A DNA stretch of 64,000 bases from Cellulomonas sp. 73-145 (GCA_001898185.1 MKTI01000010.1:205737-269736); one strand, 5' to 3'. Numbered from the stretch's first letter, positions 40,532 through 52,050 are shown. The notes: a model not told the origin generated them from the letters alone. Numbers and translations are program-made.

Positions 40532-41296
40532 TCAGACGAGCGGGGCGCCCTGGGTGAAGCGGTCGTAGCCCTCGTCCTCGAGCCGGTCGGCCAGGTCGGA
40601 GCCGCCCTCCTCGGCGATGCGCCCGTCGACGAAGACGTGCACGAAGTCGGGCCGGATGTACCGCAGGATCCGGGTGTAGTGCGTGATCAGCAGCACGCCG
40701 ACGTCCGTCTTGCTCGCCACGCGGTTCACGCCCTCGGACACGATGCGCAGCGCGTCGACGTCCAGACCGGAGTCCGTCTCGTCGAGGATCGCGAACTTCG
40801 GTGCCAGGAGCTCCATCTGCAGGATCTCGTGGCGCTTCTTCTCGCCGCCGGAGAAGCCCTCGTTCACCGACCGCTCGGAGAACGCCGGGTCCATGCGCAG
40901 GTTGTCCATCGCGGCGCGCACGTCCTTGACCCAGGTGCGCAGCGCCGGTGCCTGGCCGGACACGGCCGTCTTGGCGGTCCGCAGGAAGTTCGACACCGAG
41001 ACGCCCGGCACCTCGACCGGGTACTGCATGGCCAGGAACAGGCCGGCACGAGCGCGCTCGTCGACCTTCATCGCGAGGACGTCCTGGCCGTCCAGCGTCA
41101 CGGAGCCGGAGGTGACGTGGTACTTGGGGTGACCGGCCAGCGAGTAGGCCAGGGTGGACTTGCCGGAGCCGTTCGGCCCCATGATCGCGTGCGTCTCGCC
41201 GCTGTTCACGGTGAGGTCGACGCCACGCAGGATGGGCTTGGGTCCTTCCTTCGTCTCGACGCTGACGTGCAGGTCGCTGATCTGCAGGGTGGACAT
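40532..41296 (-). CDS. sufC: Fe-S cluster assembly ATPase SufC
   Basis: 254 aa. ABC-type ATPase: Walker A IMGPNGSGKST, signature GFSGGEKKRHEI, Walker B FAILDETDSGLD, H-loop LITHYTRIL. It forms the SufBC2D scaffold with the products of the two genes upstream. Start at the ATG 41296 gives the family N-terminus MSTLQISDLHV. 17 bases separate it from the Rieske-type gene. Confidence 0.96.
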   Translation of the reverse strand: MSTLQISDLHVSVETKEGPKPILRGVDLTVNSGETHAIMGPNGSGKSTLAYSLAGHPKYHVTSGSVTLDGQDVLAMKVDERARAGLFLAMQYPVEVPGVSVSNFLRTAKTAVSGQAPALRTWVKDVRAAMDNLRMDPAFSERSVNEGFSGGEKKRHEILQMELLAPKFAILDETDSGLDVDALRIVSEGVNRVASKTDVGVLLITHYTRILRYIRPDFVHVFVDGRIAEEGGSDLADRLEDEGYDRFTQGAPLV

Positions 41297-41313
41297 GGTT
41301 CTCCTCGGGGTCT

Positions 41314-41646
41314 TCAGAGCGGGGCGTCGACGTCGACGAGCACCTGCTCGCCCTCGACGGTCAAGGGGTAGACGGGCACGGGCCGGACGGCGGGCGGGGA
41401 CAGCGGCTTGCCGGTGCGCAGGTCGAACCGCGACCCGTGCAGCCAGCACTCGATCGTGGCGCCCTCGACCTCGCCGTCGGACAACGAGACCTGGCCGTGC
41501 GAGCAGATGTCGCTGATCGCGTGCAGCTCGCCGTCCTCGTCGCGGACGACGGCCACCTCGACGGTGCCGTCGGCGCCCTCGAGCTCCACCCGCAGGGTGC
41601 CCGCCACGGGGACCTGCGAGGCGAGGCACGCGCGCTGAGCGCTCAT
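41314..41646 (-). CDS. Rieske [2Fe-2S] protein of the SUF operon (NirD/biphenyl-ferredoxin-like)
   Basis: 110 aa. Rieske ligands CSHG (Cys48, His50) and CWLHG (Cys67, His70), with the standard spacing for bacterial Rieske-type ferredoxins. It probably donates electrons during cluster assembly or repair; this is inferred from its fixed place between sufD and sufC in actinobacteria. ATG overlaps the sufD stop (ATGA). Confidence 0.92.
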   Translation of the reverse strand: MSAQRACLASQVPVAGTLRVELEGADGTVEVAVVRDEDGELHAISDICSHGQVSLSDGEVEGATIECWLHGSRFDLRTGKPLSPPAVRPVPVYPLTVEGEQVLVDVDAPL

Positions 41647-42905
41647 GCCTGCTCGCCCTCGGCGGCCGCCCCGTCCGGGGACTCGGGGACGACGGCACCG
41701 GATGCCGCCAGCTCGCTCTCGATCGACGCGAGCAGCCGCTCCTCGATCTCGGGGACCTCGATCTGGTGCAGCAGCTCGGCGAAGAAGCCGAGCACCACCA
41801 GCCGCCGGGCGTCCTGCTCGTGGATCCCGCGCGAGCGCAGGTAGAACAGCTGCTCGTCGTCGAACCGGCCGGTGGCGCTCGCGTGCCCCGCACCCTCGAT
41901 CAGACCGGTCTCGATCTCGAGGTTGGGCACGGAGTCCGCACGCGCCCCGTCGCTGAGCACCAGGTTGCGGTTCAGCTCGTAGGTGTCGGTGCCCTCGGCC
42001 TGCGCCTGGATCAGCACGTCGCCGACCCACACCGCGTGCGCACCGTCGCCCTGCAGGGCGCCCTTGTACGTGACGCGGGAGCGGCACGACGGCACCGCGT
42101 GGTCGATGAACAGCCGGTGCTCCTGGTGCTGGCCCGCGTCGGCGAAGTACAGGCCGAGCGCCGTGACGTCGCCGCCCTCACCGGTGAACTCGGCGTCGGG
42201 GGTGATGCGCACCACGTCGCCGCCCAGCGTGACGACGATGTGCCGCACGGTGGCGTCCCGGCCGACGCGCAGGCGGTGCGCCGCGTCGTGCACCGAGCCC
42301 GGGGCCCAGTCCTGCAGCGACACCACGGTCAGGTGGGAGCCCTCGTCGGCGACGATCTCGATGGTCTCCGCGAGCGCCGCCTGGCCGATGTGGTCGATCA
42401 CGACGGTGCCCTGGGACATCGCCTCGGCGTGCACCAGCAGGTGCGCGGCGGTCGGGTCGAGGGACGAGCCCTCCAGCACCACGGAGGTGACCTGCGAGGC
42501 GACCGCCTCGCGCGGGAACGTCAGGACGGTCGACCGCGGGAAGGACGCCCACGACGCGGCCGCGATCCGGTCCCCCGGCCGGCCCGCCAGGCCCAGCCGT
42601 GCGTCGTCGCGGTCGACGATCTCGACGCGCACCTCCGGGCTCTCCACCACGGTGGTCAGCACGCCGTGGCCGGTCAGCACGCCGCCGTCGGCCGCCACCA
42701 GCGGCGCCAGACGGTCCATCGGCGAGAACCGCCACTCCTCCTCGCGGCCGGTCGGCACGGGGAAGTCGGCGACGTCGAAGCTGGTCCGCCGGGCGGCCCG
42801 GCTCGTCTCGGGGACGGTCGCCACACCGTGGCTGTGCGCCTGGTCGGCGACCGCCCGCGAGTGGTCGGTCGACAGCCCCGCGGGCTCGTTCGTCGTGGTC
42901 GTCAT
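41643..42905 (-). CDS. sufD: Fe-S cluster assembly protein SufD
   Basis: 420 aa. The C-terminal ~230 residues are the SufBD beta-helix with DHAVPSCRSRVTYKGALQ and NLEIETGLIEGAGHASATGRF (quoted in short: SCRSRVTYKGAL; GHASATGRFDDEQLFYL). The N-terminal part is helical and variable. It pairs with SufB in the scaffold. Its ATG shares one base with the sufB stop (TGATG). Confidence 0.95.
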   Translation of the reverse strand: MTTTTNEPAGLSTDHSRAVADQAHSHGVATVPETSRAARRTSFDVADFPVPTGREEEWRFSPMDRLAPLVAADGGVLTGHGVLTTVVESPEVRVEIVDRDDARLGLAGRPGDRIAAASWASFPRSTVLTFPREAVASQVTSVVLEGSSLDPTAAHLLVHAEAMSQGTVVIDHIGQAALAETIEIVADEGSHLTVVSLQDWAPGSVHDAAHRLRVGRDATVRHIVVTLGGDVVRITPDAEFTGEGGDVTALGLYFADAGQHQEHRLFIDHAVPSCRSRVTYKGALQGDGAHAVWVGDVLIQAQAEGTDTYELNRNLVLSDGARADSVPNLEIETGLIEGAGHASATGRFDDEQLFYLRSRGIHEQDARRLVVLGFFAELLHQIEVPEIEERLLASIESELAASGAVVPESPDGAAAEGEQA

Positions 42906-44353
42906 CAGCCGACGGCACCTTCCATCTGGAGCTCGATGAGGCGGTTGAGCTCGAGCGCGTACTCCATGGGCAGCTCACGGGCGATGGGCTCGACGAACCC
43001 GCGCACGATGGTCGCCACGGCCTCCTGCTCGGGCAGGCCTCGGGACATCAGGTAGAACAGCTGGTCCTCGCTCACCCGCGAGACCGTCGCCTCGTGGCCC
43101 ATCGTCACGTCGTCCTCGCGGACGTCGACGTACGGGTAGGTGTCCGACCGTGAGATCTGGTCCACCAGGAGCGCGTCGCACAGCACGGACGACCGGGACG
43201 CCTCGGCACCCTCGAGGATCTGCACCAGCCCGCGGTACGAGCACCGGCCACCGCCGCGCGCCACCGACTTGCTGATGATGTGGCTGGAGGTGTTCGGCGC
43301 CGCGTGCACCATCTTCGAACCGGTGTCCTGGTGCTGGCCCTCGCCGGCGAACGCGATCGACAGCGTCTCGCCGCTGGCGTGCTCGCCCATCAGGTACACG
43401 GCCGGGTACTTCATGGTGACCTTCGAGCCGATGTTGCCGTCGACCCACTCCATGGAGCCGCCCTCGGCGACCGTCGCGCGCTTGGTGACCAGGTTGTACA
43501 CGTTGGTCGACCAGTTCTGGATGGTCGTGTACCGGACGCGGGCGTTCTTCTTCACGATGATCTCGACCACCGCGGAGTGCAGCGAGTCGCTCTGGTAGAT
43601 CGGCGCGGTGCAGCCCTCGACGTAGTGCACGTACGAGCCCTCGTCCGCGATGATCAGCGTCCGCTCGAACTGGCCCATGTTCTCCGTGTTGATGCGGAAG
43701 TAGGCCTGCAGCGGGATGTCGACGTGGACGCCCGGCGGCACGTAGACGAACGACCCGCCCGACCACACGGACGTGTTCAGCGACGCGAACTTGTTGTCCC
43801 CCGGCGGGATGACCGAGCCGAAGTACTGCTCGAAGATCTCGGGGTACTCCTTGAGACCGGTGTCGGTGTCGAGGAAGACGACGCCCTGCTTCTCCAGCTC
43901 CTCCTGGATCTGGTGGTACACCACCTCGGACTCGTACTGCGCGGCCACGCCGGCGACCAGGCGCTGCTTCTCCGCCTCCGGGATGCCCAGCCGGTCGTAC
44001 GTGTTCTTGATGTCCTCGGGCAGGTCCTCCCAGCTGGCGGCCTGCTTCTCCGTCGACCGGACGAAGTACTTGATGTTGTCGAAGTGGATGCCGGACAGGT
44101 CGGCGCCCCACGCCGGCATCGGCTTCTTGTCGAACAGGCGCAGGGCCTTCAGCCGCGTCTTGAGCATCCACTCCGGCTCGTTCTTCAGCCGGGAGATGTC
44201 GCGGACGACGTCCTCCGACAGGCCGCGGCGCGCGCTCGCGCCGGCCACGTCCTCGTCGTGCCAGCCGTAGCCGTAGGTACCGATCGAGGCGATCGCCTCG
44301 TCCTGGGTCAGCTGGGGCGAAGGCGTGGTGATCGGCTCCGTGGGTGCGCTCAT
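42905..44353 (-). CDS. sufB: Fe-S cluster assembly protein SufB
   Basis: 482 aa from the ATG at 44353. Opening region [17 protein letters not shown] and the core blocks [24 protein letters not shown] (short form: [20 protein letters not shown]), [14 protein letters not shown] and [11 protein letters not shown], the last with the Cys of the SufB cluster or sulfur-transfer path. No intein is present, unlike in mycobacterial SufB. ATG overlaps the sufR stop. Confidence 0.96.
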   Translation of the reverse strand: MSAPTEPITTPSPQLTQDEAIASIGTYGYGWHDEDVAGASARRGLSEDVVRDISRLKNEPEWMLKTRLKALRLFDKKPMPAWGADLSGIHFDNIKYFVRSTEKQAASWEDLPEDIKNTYDRLGIPEAEKQRLVAGVAAQYESEVVYHQIQEELEKQGVVFLDTDTGLKEYPEIFEQYFGSVIPPGDNKFASLNTSVWSGGSFVYVPPGVHVDIPLQAYFRINTENMGQFERTLIIADEGSYVHYVEGCTAPIYQSDSLHSAVVEIIVKKNARVRYTTIQNWSTNVYNLVTKRATVAEGGSMEWVDGNIGSKVTMKYPAVYLMGEHASGETLSIAFAGEGQHQDTGSKMVHAAPNTSSHIISKSVARGGGRCSYRGLVQILEGAEASRSSVLCDALLVDQISRSDTYPYVDVREDDVTMGHEATVSRVSEDQLFYLMSRGLPEQEAVATIVRGFVEPIARELPMEYALELNRLIELQMEGAVG

Positions 44354-45123
44354 GCTGTCGGTCCTTCCGTCGCGATCACGGGGGTGGTCGGTGCTGCTGG
44401 GACCCGGCGGGTGCCGGTGGGGATGCTGGTGGTGCAGACGTGGCCGCCGGAGGTCAGCGTCGCCAGGCGCTGGACGTGCACGCCGAGCAGGTGGCCGAAC
44501 GCGCGGGTCTCCGCCTCGCACAGCTGCGGGAACTGGGCCGCGACGTCCTGCACGGGGCAGTGACCCTGGCACAGCTGCACGGCGTCGGTGCCCGGGACCG
44601 GACGCGCCGACGCGGCATAGCCATGGTCGTCCAGAGCCCGCGCGAGCGCCTCCGCACGGGCGGTCATGTCGGTCCCCGCTGCGTCGACCGCGGGTGCGAT
44701 CTGCCGCTCGAGGTCGCCGACGCGCTCGGCGGCGAACTTCTCGACCGCCTCCTCGCCGGCGGCGCTGGCGAGGAACGCGAGCGCCTCCGCGGCGATCTCG
44801 GCGTACCGGTGCTCCAGGTCGTGCTGGCCCCGGGTCGCGACGACGAACCGGCGGGCCGGACGCCCACGCCGGGCCGGTGCACCGCCCGTTGCCGTGTGCG
44901 GTGCGATCTGCCCGTTGTGCTCCAGCGCGGACAGGTGGCGCCGCACTCCCGCCGGAGTCAGGTCGAGGGCAGCGGCCAGCTCGACGGCGCTGATCGGCCC
45001 GTCCGCGGCGATCAGCTCGAGCACGCGCTGCCGGGTGCGGGTCTCCAGGTCGTCCATCCGCCCGGAGGACGCTCCGGCGAGCACGCCTCCGGCCGGCACG
45101 ACGACGGGCAGCAGGCTGCTCAT
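44350..45123 (-). CDS. sufR: Fe-S cluster-sensing repressor SufR
   Basis: 257 aa. N-terminal winged helix ([21 protein letters not shown], short form [17 protein letters not shown]) for DNA binding and a C-terminal cluster site LCQGHCP with Cys185/189 and Cys202 (QLCEAE), with Cys230 as a possible fourth ligand. SufR with its [4Fe-4S] cluster represses suf and releases DNA when clusters are lost. The operator at 45209-45226 fits autoregulation. A GGAGGTG ribosome site precedes the ATG. Confidence 0.95.
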   Translation of the reverse strand: MSSLLPVVVPAGGVLAGASSGRMDDLETRTRQRVLELIAADGPISAVELAAALDLTPAGVRRHLSALEHNGQIAPHTATGGAPARRGRPARRFVVATRGQHDLEHRYAEIAAEALAFLASAAGEEAVEKFAAERVGDLERQIAPAVDAAGTDMTARAEALARALDDHGYAASARPVPGTDAVQLCQGHCPVQDVAAQFPQLCEAETRAFGHLLGVHVQRLATLTSGGHVCTTSIPTGTRRVPAAPTTPVIATEGPTA

Positions 45124-45208
45124 GCGCACCTCCACAGGAGACGGGTGACCGGTGCGACGAGCACCGCTCGAGATGTCCGGGACCGACGCGGTCGTCGCTC
45201 CCGATATC

Positions 45209-45226
45209 GGCAACATCCTTGTTGCC
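45209..45226. promoter_or_regulatory. SufR operator at the suf promoter
   Basis: GGCAACA (45209-45215) and TGTTGCC (45220-45226) are perfect inverted repeats. The inner part is CAAC-N6-GTTG, the consensus reported for cyanobacterial SufR. On the minus strand a TG-TATTTT extended -10-like element (45228-45235) lies just before it, so bound SufR would cover the transcription start of sufR. Confidence 0.75.
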
Positions 45227-45301
45227 AAAATACATCCCGGCAAGCAAGGCCTACCTTCCTCGTCCGCCATCCGGTCCGGACCGGTCGCCGGCGCCGCGCG
45301 C

Positions 45302-46993
45302 TCAGCCGCCCTTGGCGTCGCCGTAGGACTCGGCCACGCCCACAGACAGCGGGAGCTCCACCGGGAAGTCGCCGAAGAGCAGCCGCCCCGCCGCTGCTGC
45401 GGCAGCGCGCACCTCGTCGACCACGACCGGAGCCAGGGCCGTCGGGGTGTGGACCACCAGCTCGTCGTGCAGGAAGTAGACGAGGTGCGGGCGCTGCGCG
45501 AACGGTTCCGGCGCCAGCCCCGCGGTCCCCGACTCTCCCAGTGCCCACAACCGCCGCCGCGTCTCGGCGATCCAGGCCAGCGCCCACTCCGCGGCTGTGC
45601 CCTGCACGACGAAGTTGCGGGTGAACCGGCCCCAGGACCGTCCTGCAGCGCGCGCCCGGGCCTCCAGACCCGACCCGGCGTCGTCGGCCAGGGCCGCCAG
45701 CTGGGCCTGCTCCCAGTCGGCGCCCGGACGCGGCGAGCCCCGGCCGAGCAGGGTGGACACGACCTCGCCCCGCTCACCCGCGCGGGCGGCCGCCTCGACG
45801 TACGCGAGCGCGTCCGGGTATGCCCGCGCCAGCCGCGGCAGCACGGTCGCGCTGACCCCCGTGGTGCCGCCGTAGAGCGCCCCGAGCATGCCGACCTTCG
45901 CCAGCGTGCGGTCGGCCACGACGCCCGCGGCGACCATGGCCCCGTACAGGTCGTGGCCGCGACCGGCCGCCGCGAGGCGCTCGTCGTGCGCCAGACCAGC
46001 CAGCACCCGGGGTTCCAGCTGCGCGGCGTCGGCCACCACCAGGCTCCAGCCCGCGTCCGCCCGCACCGCCCCCCGCAGCTGACGCGGCAGCTGCAGCGCT
46101 CCCCCGCCGCTGCTGCCCCACCGGCCGGTGACCACCCCGCCGACCACGTACTCGGGCCGGAACCGACCGCCGGCGACCCAGGCGTCGAGCCACGCCCAGC
46201 CGTTCGCGGCATGCAGGCGCGACAGCTTCTTGTACTGCACCAGCGGTTCGACGGCCGGGTGGTCCAGCCGCTCCAGCTCCCACCGGCGGGTGGACGTCAC
46301 GGGCAGCCCCACGCGCCGCAGCGCCCGCAGCACATCCGGTTGCGAGTCCGGGTTCAGCCCCGGCGAGTCGAGCGCGGCGCGGACCGCCGCGGCCAGCTCC
46401 TCGAGCCGCGCCGGTCGCTCACCGCCTCGCGGACGCGGCCCCAGCACCGCCCGCAGCACGCCGTCGTGCACGGCGGGGTCCCACGGGACACCGGCGTGGT
46501 GCATCTCGGCAGCAGCCAGCGCACCGGCGGACTCGGCGGCGAGCAGCAGCCGCAGCCGAGCAGCGAACGGCGCTGCCGCCACCGCCTCGTCCTGTGCCTG
46601 CAGCTCGGCGACGCAGGCGTTCTCGTCCGGCTCGTCGGCGGACCGGTCGACAACGAACAGCGTGTCGTCAGCGGGCCGGGCACCGCTGGTGCCGGGTCCG
46701 TCGAACCAGCTCGGCGGGGCGGTGGCCAGGCGCGACGACGCCGTGCCGGGTGCCAGTCGCAGCACGTGGTGGGCCAGCCGCAGGTCGAGGCACCTCTCGA
46801 CCCGGACGCCGTCCGCGAGCAGCCGCGGGTACCACGCCGACGTGTCCGCCCACGCCCAGCGCGGCGCCGCCTCTCGCCCGACCACGGCGTGCGGCACACG
46901 TGCCCCGACGTCGCTGACCCGCGCACCAGCACCCGTGGCGGCGCCCGCACCCGAGGCCGACACGAGCAGCAGCACGTGCAGAGCCTGCCGCAC
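45302..46993 (-). CDS. DNA polymerase I-like protein (family A), 3'-5' exonuclease remnant plus polymerase
   Basis: 563 aa. The C-terminal ~330 residues have family-A motifs A (VVADAAQLEPRVLAGLAHD), B (TLAKVGMLGALYGGTTG) and C (YFLHDELVVH). The N-terminal ~200 residues look like a degenerate 3'-5' exonuclease domain; there is no 5' nuclease domain. Stand-alone proteins of this kind are common in actinobacteria besides true PolA and probably act in repair. The GTG at 46993 is the only reasonable start before the divergent ABC promoter. Confidence 0.88.
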   Translation of the reverse strand: MRQALHVLLLVSASGAGAATGAGARVSDVGARVPHAVVGREAAPRWAWADTSAWYPRLLADGVRVERCLDLRLAHHVLRLAPGTASSRLATAPPSWFDGPGTSGARPADDTLFVVDRSADEPDENACVAELQAQDEAVAAAPFAARLRLLLAAESAGALAAAEMHHAGVPWDPAVHDGVLRAVLGPRPRGGERPARLEELAAAVRAALDSPGLNPDSQPDVLRALRRVGLPVTSTRRWELERLDHPAVEPLVQYKKLSRLHAANGWAWLDAWVAGGRFRPEYVVGGVVTGRWGSSGGGALQLPRQLRGAVRADAGWSLVVADAAQLEPRVLAGLAHDERLAAAGRGHDLYGAMVAAGVVADRTLAKVGMLGALYGGTTGVSATVLPRLARAYPDALAYVEAAARAGERGEVVSTLLGRGSPRPGADWEQAQLAALADDAGSGLEARARAAGRSWGRFTRNFVVQGTAAEWALAWIAETRRRLWALGESGTAGLAPEPFAQRPHLVYFLHDELVVHTPTALAPVVVDEVRAAAAAAGRLLFGDFPVELPLSVGVAESYGDAKGG

Positions 46994-47069
46994 CGCACGG
47001 ACATCAACGACCGGACCGCTCTACGGCCGGGACCGCAGGCGCCCGGTGGGACCTCACGGGCAGCGGGGA

Positions 47070-47075
47070 TAGAGT
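47070..47075 (+). promoter_or_regulatory. -10 box of the ABC exporter operon
   Basis: TAGAGT, then 7 bases, then the GTG at 47083. Leaderless pattern. Confidence 0.5.
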
Positions 47076-47082
47076 CGCCGCC

Positions 47083-48006
47083 GTGCCGCTCTCCCCCGCC
47101 GTCGAGGTGAACGGGCTGGTCAAGCGCTACGGCGCCAACGTCGCGGTGGACGGCCTGGACCTCGTGGCGGCGGCCGGCCAGGTCACGGCCGTGCTGGGCC
47201 CGAACGGCGCCGGCAAGACGTCCACGGTGGAGATCTGCGAAGGGCTGCGCCACCGCGACGGCGGCCAGGTGCGCGTGCTGGGCCTCGACCCGGTCCGGGA
47301 CGCTGCCGTGCTGCGCCCGCAGGTAGGGGTGATGCTGCAGGACGGCGGGCTGCCGAACACCCAACGGGCCGCCGACGTCCTGCAGCACGTGTCGCGCATG
47401 TACGCGGACCCGGCCGACACGGCCGAGCTCAGCGAACGCCTCGGGCTGCGCTCGTTCGCGCGGACGACGGTGCGACGGCTCTCCGGCGGCGAGCGTCAGC
47501 GCCTGGCCCTGGCCGTCGCACTCGTCGGACGCCCGCGCCTGGTCTTTCTCGACGAGCCGAGCGCGGGCCTCGACCCCCAGGCCCGGCGCGCCGTGTGGGA
47601 CCTGGTCGGCGAGCTGTCGCAGGACGGTGTGTCCGTGGTGCTGACCACGCACTTCATGGCCGAGGCCGAGGCTCTGGCCGACCAGGTGGTGATCGTCGAC
47701 CACGGCCGCGCCATCGCCTCCGGCACCGTGGCCGAGCTGGTGGCCTCGGGGGGTACGACGACCCTGCGCGTCGAGGCGGCCCAACCCGTCGACGCCGCGG
47801 CGCTGGCCGCTGCGCTGGGAGGTCGGTTCACCGTCGATCCCGCCGGCCGGACCGCGTGCACGGTGTCCGGCCCCGTCGACCCCCAGCTCGTGGCCGTGCT
47901 GACGAGGTGGCTGGCGGACGCGGGCGTGCAGCTCATCCGCCTGGAGCTGGGTCGACGCACCCTCGAGGACGTCTTCCTCGACCTCACCGGCAGGAGCCTG
48001 CGATGA
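47083..48006 (+). CDS. ABC transporter ATP-binding protein (DrrA/CcmA-like)
   Basis: 307 aa. Walker A LGPNGAGKTS, signature LSGGERQRLALA, Walker B LVFLDEPSAGLD and the H-loop LTTHFMAEA. The ~80-residue C-terminal extension is of the DrrA type found in drug, lipid or heme-related exporters. The next gene encodes its permease, overlapping by four bases, and heme A synthase follows. The substrate is unknown; the constant neighbourhood with ctaA in actinobacteria hints at a link to respiration, which is inference. Confidence 0.93.
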   Translation: MPLSPAVEVNGLVKRYGANVAVDGLDLVAAAGQVTAVLGPNGAGKTSTVEICEGLRHRDGGQVRVLGLDPVRDAAVLRPQVGVMLQDGGLPNTQRAADVLQHVSRMYADPADTAELSERLGLRSFARTTVRRLSGGERQRLALAVALVGRPRLVFLDEPSAGLDPQARRAVWDLVGELSQDGVSVVLTTHFMAEAEALADQVVIVDHGRAIASGTVAELVASGGTTTLRVEAAQPVDAAALAAALGGRFTVDPAGRTACTVSGPVDPQLVAVLTRWLADAGVQLIRLELGRRTLEDVFLDLTGRSLR

Positions 48007-48746
48007 CCGCCGCCCCCGCCTCGCGTCGTATCGGCGCCCAGGGCGCCTTCGAGCTGCGCGCCGTGCTCCGCAACGGCGAGCAGGTGATGGTGACGGTCCT
48101 GCTGCCGCTGATGCTGCTCGGCGGCCTCGCACGGGCCACGTTCCTGACGTTCGACACGGCGGGCGCCACCCGCATCGACCTCGTGACCCCCGGCGTGCTG
48201 GCGTTCGCCCTGATGAGCTCGGCTTTCACCTCTCCGGCGATCACCACGGCGTTCGACCGCCGCAACGGTGTGCTCCGGCTGATGGCCACGACACCGCTGG
48301 GGCCGACCGGTCTGCTGGCGGGCAAGCTTGTCGGCGTCCTGGCGGTCCAGCTGGCACAGGTCGTGGTCATCGGGGGTGCCGGGCTCGTGCTGGGCTGGAG
48401 GCCGGACGCCGCGGGCGTCGTCGCCGCCGTCGTCGCCTGGATCCTCGGCACGACCGCCTGGGGTGCCGCGGCGCTGCTCGCCGCAGGTCGCGTCCGGGCG
48501 GAGGCAGTGATCGCCCTGGCCAACATCGTCCTGGTGCTGCTGGCCTTCGGCGGGGTGGTGCTCCCCGCGAGCGTGCTGCCCGCCGGGCTCGCCCACCTCG
48601 TCGGCTGGCTGCCGTCCGGTGCCCTCGGCGAGGCGCTGCGCGCGGCGCTGATCCACGGCACGTGGGCCGTCCGGCCGCTGGTCGTGCTCGCGGTGTGGGC
48701 GGCCGGCCTCGGCGCGGCGGCGGCTCGCTGGTTCCGCTGGTCCTAG
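48003..48746 (+). CDS. ABC-2 type transporter permease
   Basis: 247 aa. Six membrane segments in the ABC-2 layout (VMVTVLLPLMLLGGL, LAFALMSSAFTSPAITTAF, ...). TAFDRRNGVLRLMATTPLG is the conserved ABC-2 cytosolic loop. ATG overlaps the ATPase stop (ATGA). It works with the upstream ATPase as an exporter. Confidence 0.92.
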   Translation: MTAAPASRRIGAQGAFELRAVLRNGEQVMVTVLLPLMLLGGLARATFLTFDTAGATRIDLVTPGVLAFALMSSAFTSPAITTAFDRRNGVLRLMATTPLGPTGLLAGKLVGVLAVQLAQVVVIGGAGLVLGWRPDAAGVVAAVVAWILGTTAWGAAALLAAGRVRAEAVIALANIVLVLLAFGGVVLPASVLPAGLAHLVGWLPSGALGEALRAALIHGTWAVRPLVVLAVWAAGLGAAAARWFRWS

Positions 48747-48775
48747 CGGGCGACGGCGCCGCTGCGCCGGCGATC

Positions 48776-48781
48776 TACCCT
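48776..48781 (+). promoter_or_regulatory. -10 box of ctaA
   Basis: TACCCT, then 6 bases, then the GTG at 48788. This places the ctaA start at 48788 rather than further upstream. Confidence 0.45.
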
Positions 48782-48787
48782 GGCACC

Positions 48788-49756
48788 GTGACACGCCCCT
48801 CGGTCCCCGCGCCCCTCGCCGCCGACCGGCTCGCCGTCTGGCGCCGCCGCGCCGTGCTGGCCAACCTCGTCGCCCAGGTGCTGATCATCGTCACCGGCGG
48901 GCTCGTGCGGCTGACCGCCTCGGGCCTGGGCTGCTCGTCGTGGCCCAGCTGCGAGCCGGGTCACTTCACGCCGACGCTGCACGACGCGACCAGCTACCAC
49001 CCGTTCATCGAGTTCGGGAACCGCACCATCACGGGCGTCCTCGTCGTCCTCGCGCTCGCCGTCGCGCTGCTCGCGGGCCTCGACCGACAGCGGTCGGCGT
49101 CGTACCGCGCGATGGCGTGGGTGCCCCTGGTCGGGGTCGTCGTCCAGGCCGTCGTCGGTGGCATGGCGGTCATCTACAGCCTGCCGCCGGCCGTGGTCAG
49201 CGGCCACATGCTCATCTCCATGGCCCTGGTGGCGGTCTCCACCTGGCTGGTGATCCGCTCCAAGGAGAGCGACGAGGTGTCGGTGCCCACGGTCGACGTC
49301 ACCACGCGCAGGCTCATGGCCCTGCTCGGGGTCGCCGCGCTGGTGGTTGTGGCGCTCGGCGTCGTCGTCACCGGCGCGGGCCCGCACTCGGGCGACGACC
49401 GGGTGGGCTACCGGTTCGCCGTCGACCCGTTCGCCATGGCGCGGGTGCACTCGCTGGCGGTGTGGGTCTTCGTCGCCGTGCTCGTCGCACTCCTCCTCCG
49501 GGTGCGCCGGAGCGGACCTGCCGCCGCGCGACGTGCTGCGTGGGTGCTCCTCGTCGTGACCGCTGCGCAGGCGCTGATCGGCTACGTGCAGCTGTTCACG
49601 GGGCTGCCGATCGCCCTGGTGGACCTGCACATGCTCGGCGCCGCGGGCCTGGTGATCGCCACCGTGCTGCTCGCCGGCACGCTGCGCGTGCGCGGCTCGC
49701 TGGCGACCGCCCCTGTCCCCGGGCCGGCCCCTGCCGCCGCGGCGCGCGCCGCCTGA
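48788..49756 (+). CDS. ctaA: Heme A synthase
   Basis: 322 aa, eight membrane segments. GGLVRLTASGLGCSSWPSC is the CtaA signature with the paired Cys49 and Cys55 in the first external loop and SGLGCxxWP. EFGNRTITG gives the conserved Glu-His-type heme region in helix two, and GHMLISMALV and DLHMLGAAGL supply heme-ligand His. CtaA oxidises heme O to heme A for cytochrome c oxidase, whose assembly factor SURF1 lies at 29387-30412. The GTG at 48788 fits the -10 box; a longer frame upstream overlaps the permease gene. Confidence 0.94.
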   Translation: MTRPSVPAPLAADRLAVWRRRAVLANLVAQVLIIVTGGLVRLTASGLGCSSWPSCEPGHFTPTLHDATSYHPFIEFGNRTITGVLVVLALAVALLAGLDRQRSASYRAMAWVPLVGVVVQAVVGGMAVIYSLPPAVVSGHMLISMALVAVSTWLVIRSKESDEVSVPTVDVTTRRLMALLGVAALVVVALGVVVTGAGPHSGDDRVGYRFAVDPFAMARVHSLAVWVFVAVLVALLLRVRRSGPAAARRAAWVLLVVTAAQALIGYVQLFTGLPIALVDLHMLGAAGLVIATVLLAGTLRVRGSLATAPVPGPAPAAAARAA

Positions 49757-49763
49757 ACGCCGG

Positions 49764-50377
49764 CTAGTCCCCGACGCGCTCCAGCGTCGACCACCCGGCG
49801 GTCCGGGCAGCAGCGGCGGCGAGGATGCCGACGACGGCCGTCGGGTTGTGCAGCCGGCCGCCCAGCACGGCGGCGACGGCCTCGTCGATCGGCAGCCAGG
49901 CGGCCACCATGGCGGCCTCCTCGTCCACGCGTTCGCACCGTTCGCCGTCCGGCACCGGTGAGAGGTCCCGGGCCAGGTACACGGCGATCGACTCGTCCGA
50001 GCTGCCCGGCGAGGTGAAGAACTCGACCAGCCGCCACCACGAGCCGGCCCGCAGGTCCGCCTCCTCGGCGAGCTCGCGGGCCGCGGCGGCGACGGGGTCC
50101 TCGCCCGCGACGTCGAGCAACCCGGCCGGCGGCTCCCACAGCTCCCGACGGACCGGGTGCCGGTACTGGGACAGCAGCAGCACCCGGTCGTCGTCGTCCA
50201 GCGCGATCACACCGACCGCACCGGGGTGCGCCGTGTACTCGCGCAGCACCGGCTCGCCACCCAGGTCGACGTGGTCGGCGACCACGTCGAACACCTTCCC
50301 GTCGTGCAGCACGCGGTGCTGCACGACGGGACGGCTCGCGACCGTGTCGGTCGGCTCCGGGGTGGCGGGCCGGGTCG

Positions 50378-50381
<4 letters not shown>
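49764..50381 (-). CDS. Nudix hydrolase, ADP-ribose pyrophosphatase-like
   Basis: 205 aa from the GTG at 50381, which overlaps the pyrG stop. Residues ~85-110 hold the Nudix box ([20 protein letters not shown]), preceded by [10 protein letters not shown] as in NudF/ADP-ribose pyrophosphatases. Mycobacterium tuberculosis has the same order (pyrG Rv1699, Nudix Rv1700), where the Nudix protein cleaves ADP-ribose. The usual Gly before the last hydrophobic residue of the box is Ala-Asp here. Confidence 0.92.
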
Positions 50382-52042
<1,661 letters not shown>

Positions 52043-52050
52043 GGGCTTCC

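Noticed and set aside
46354-48794. Minus-strand frames of 430-590 aa over the ABC exporter genes
   Set aside because: Antisense to a clear ATPase and permease pair with overlapping stop and start.
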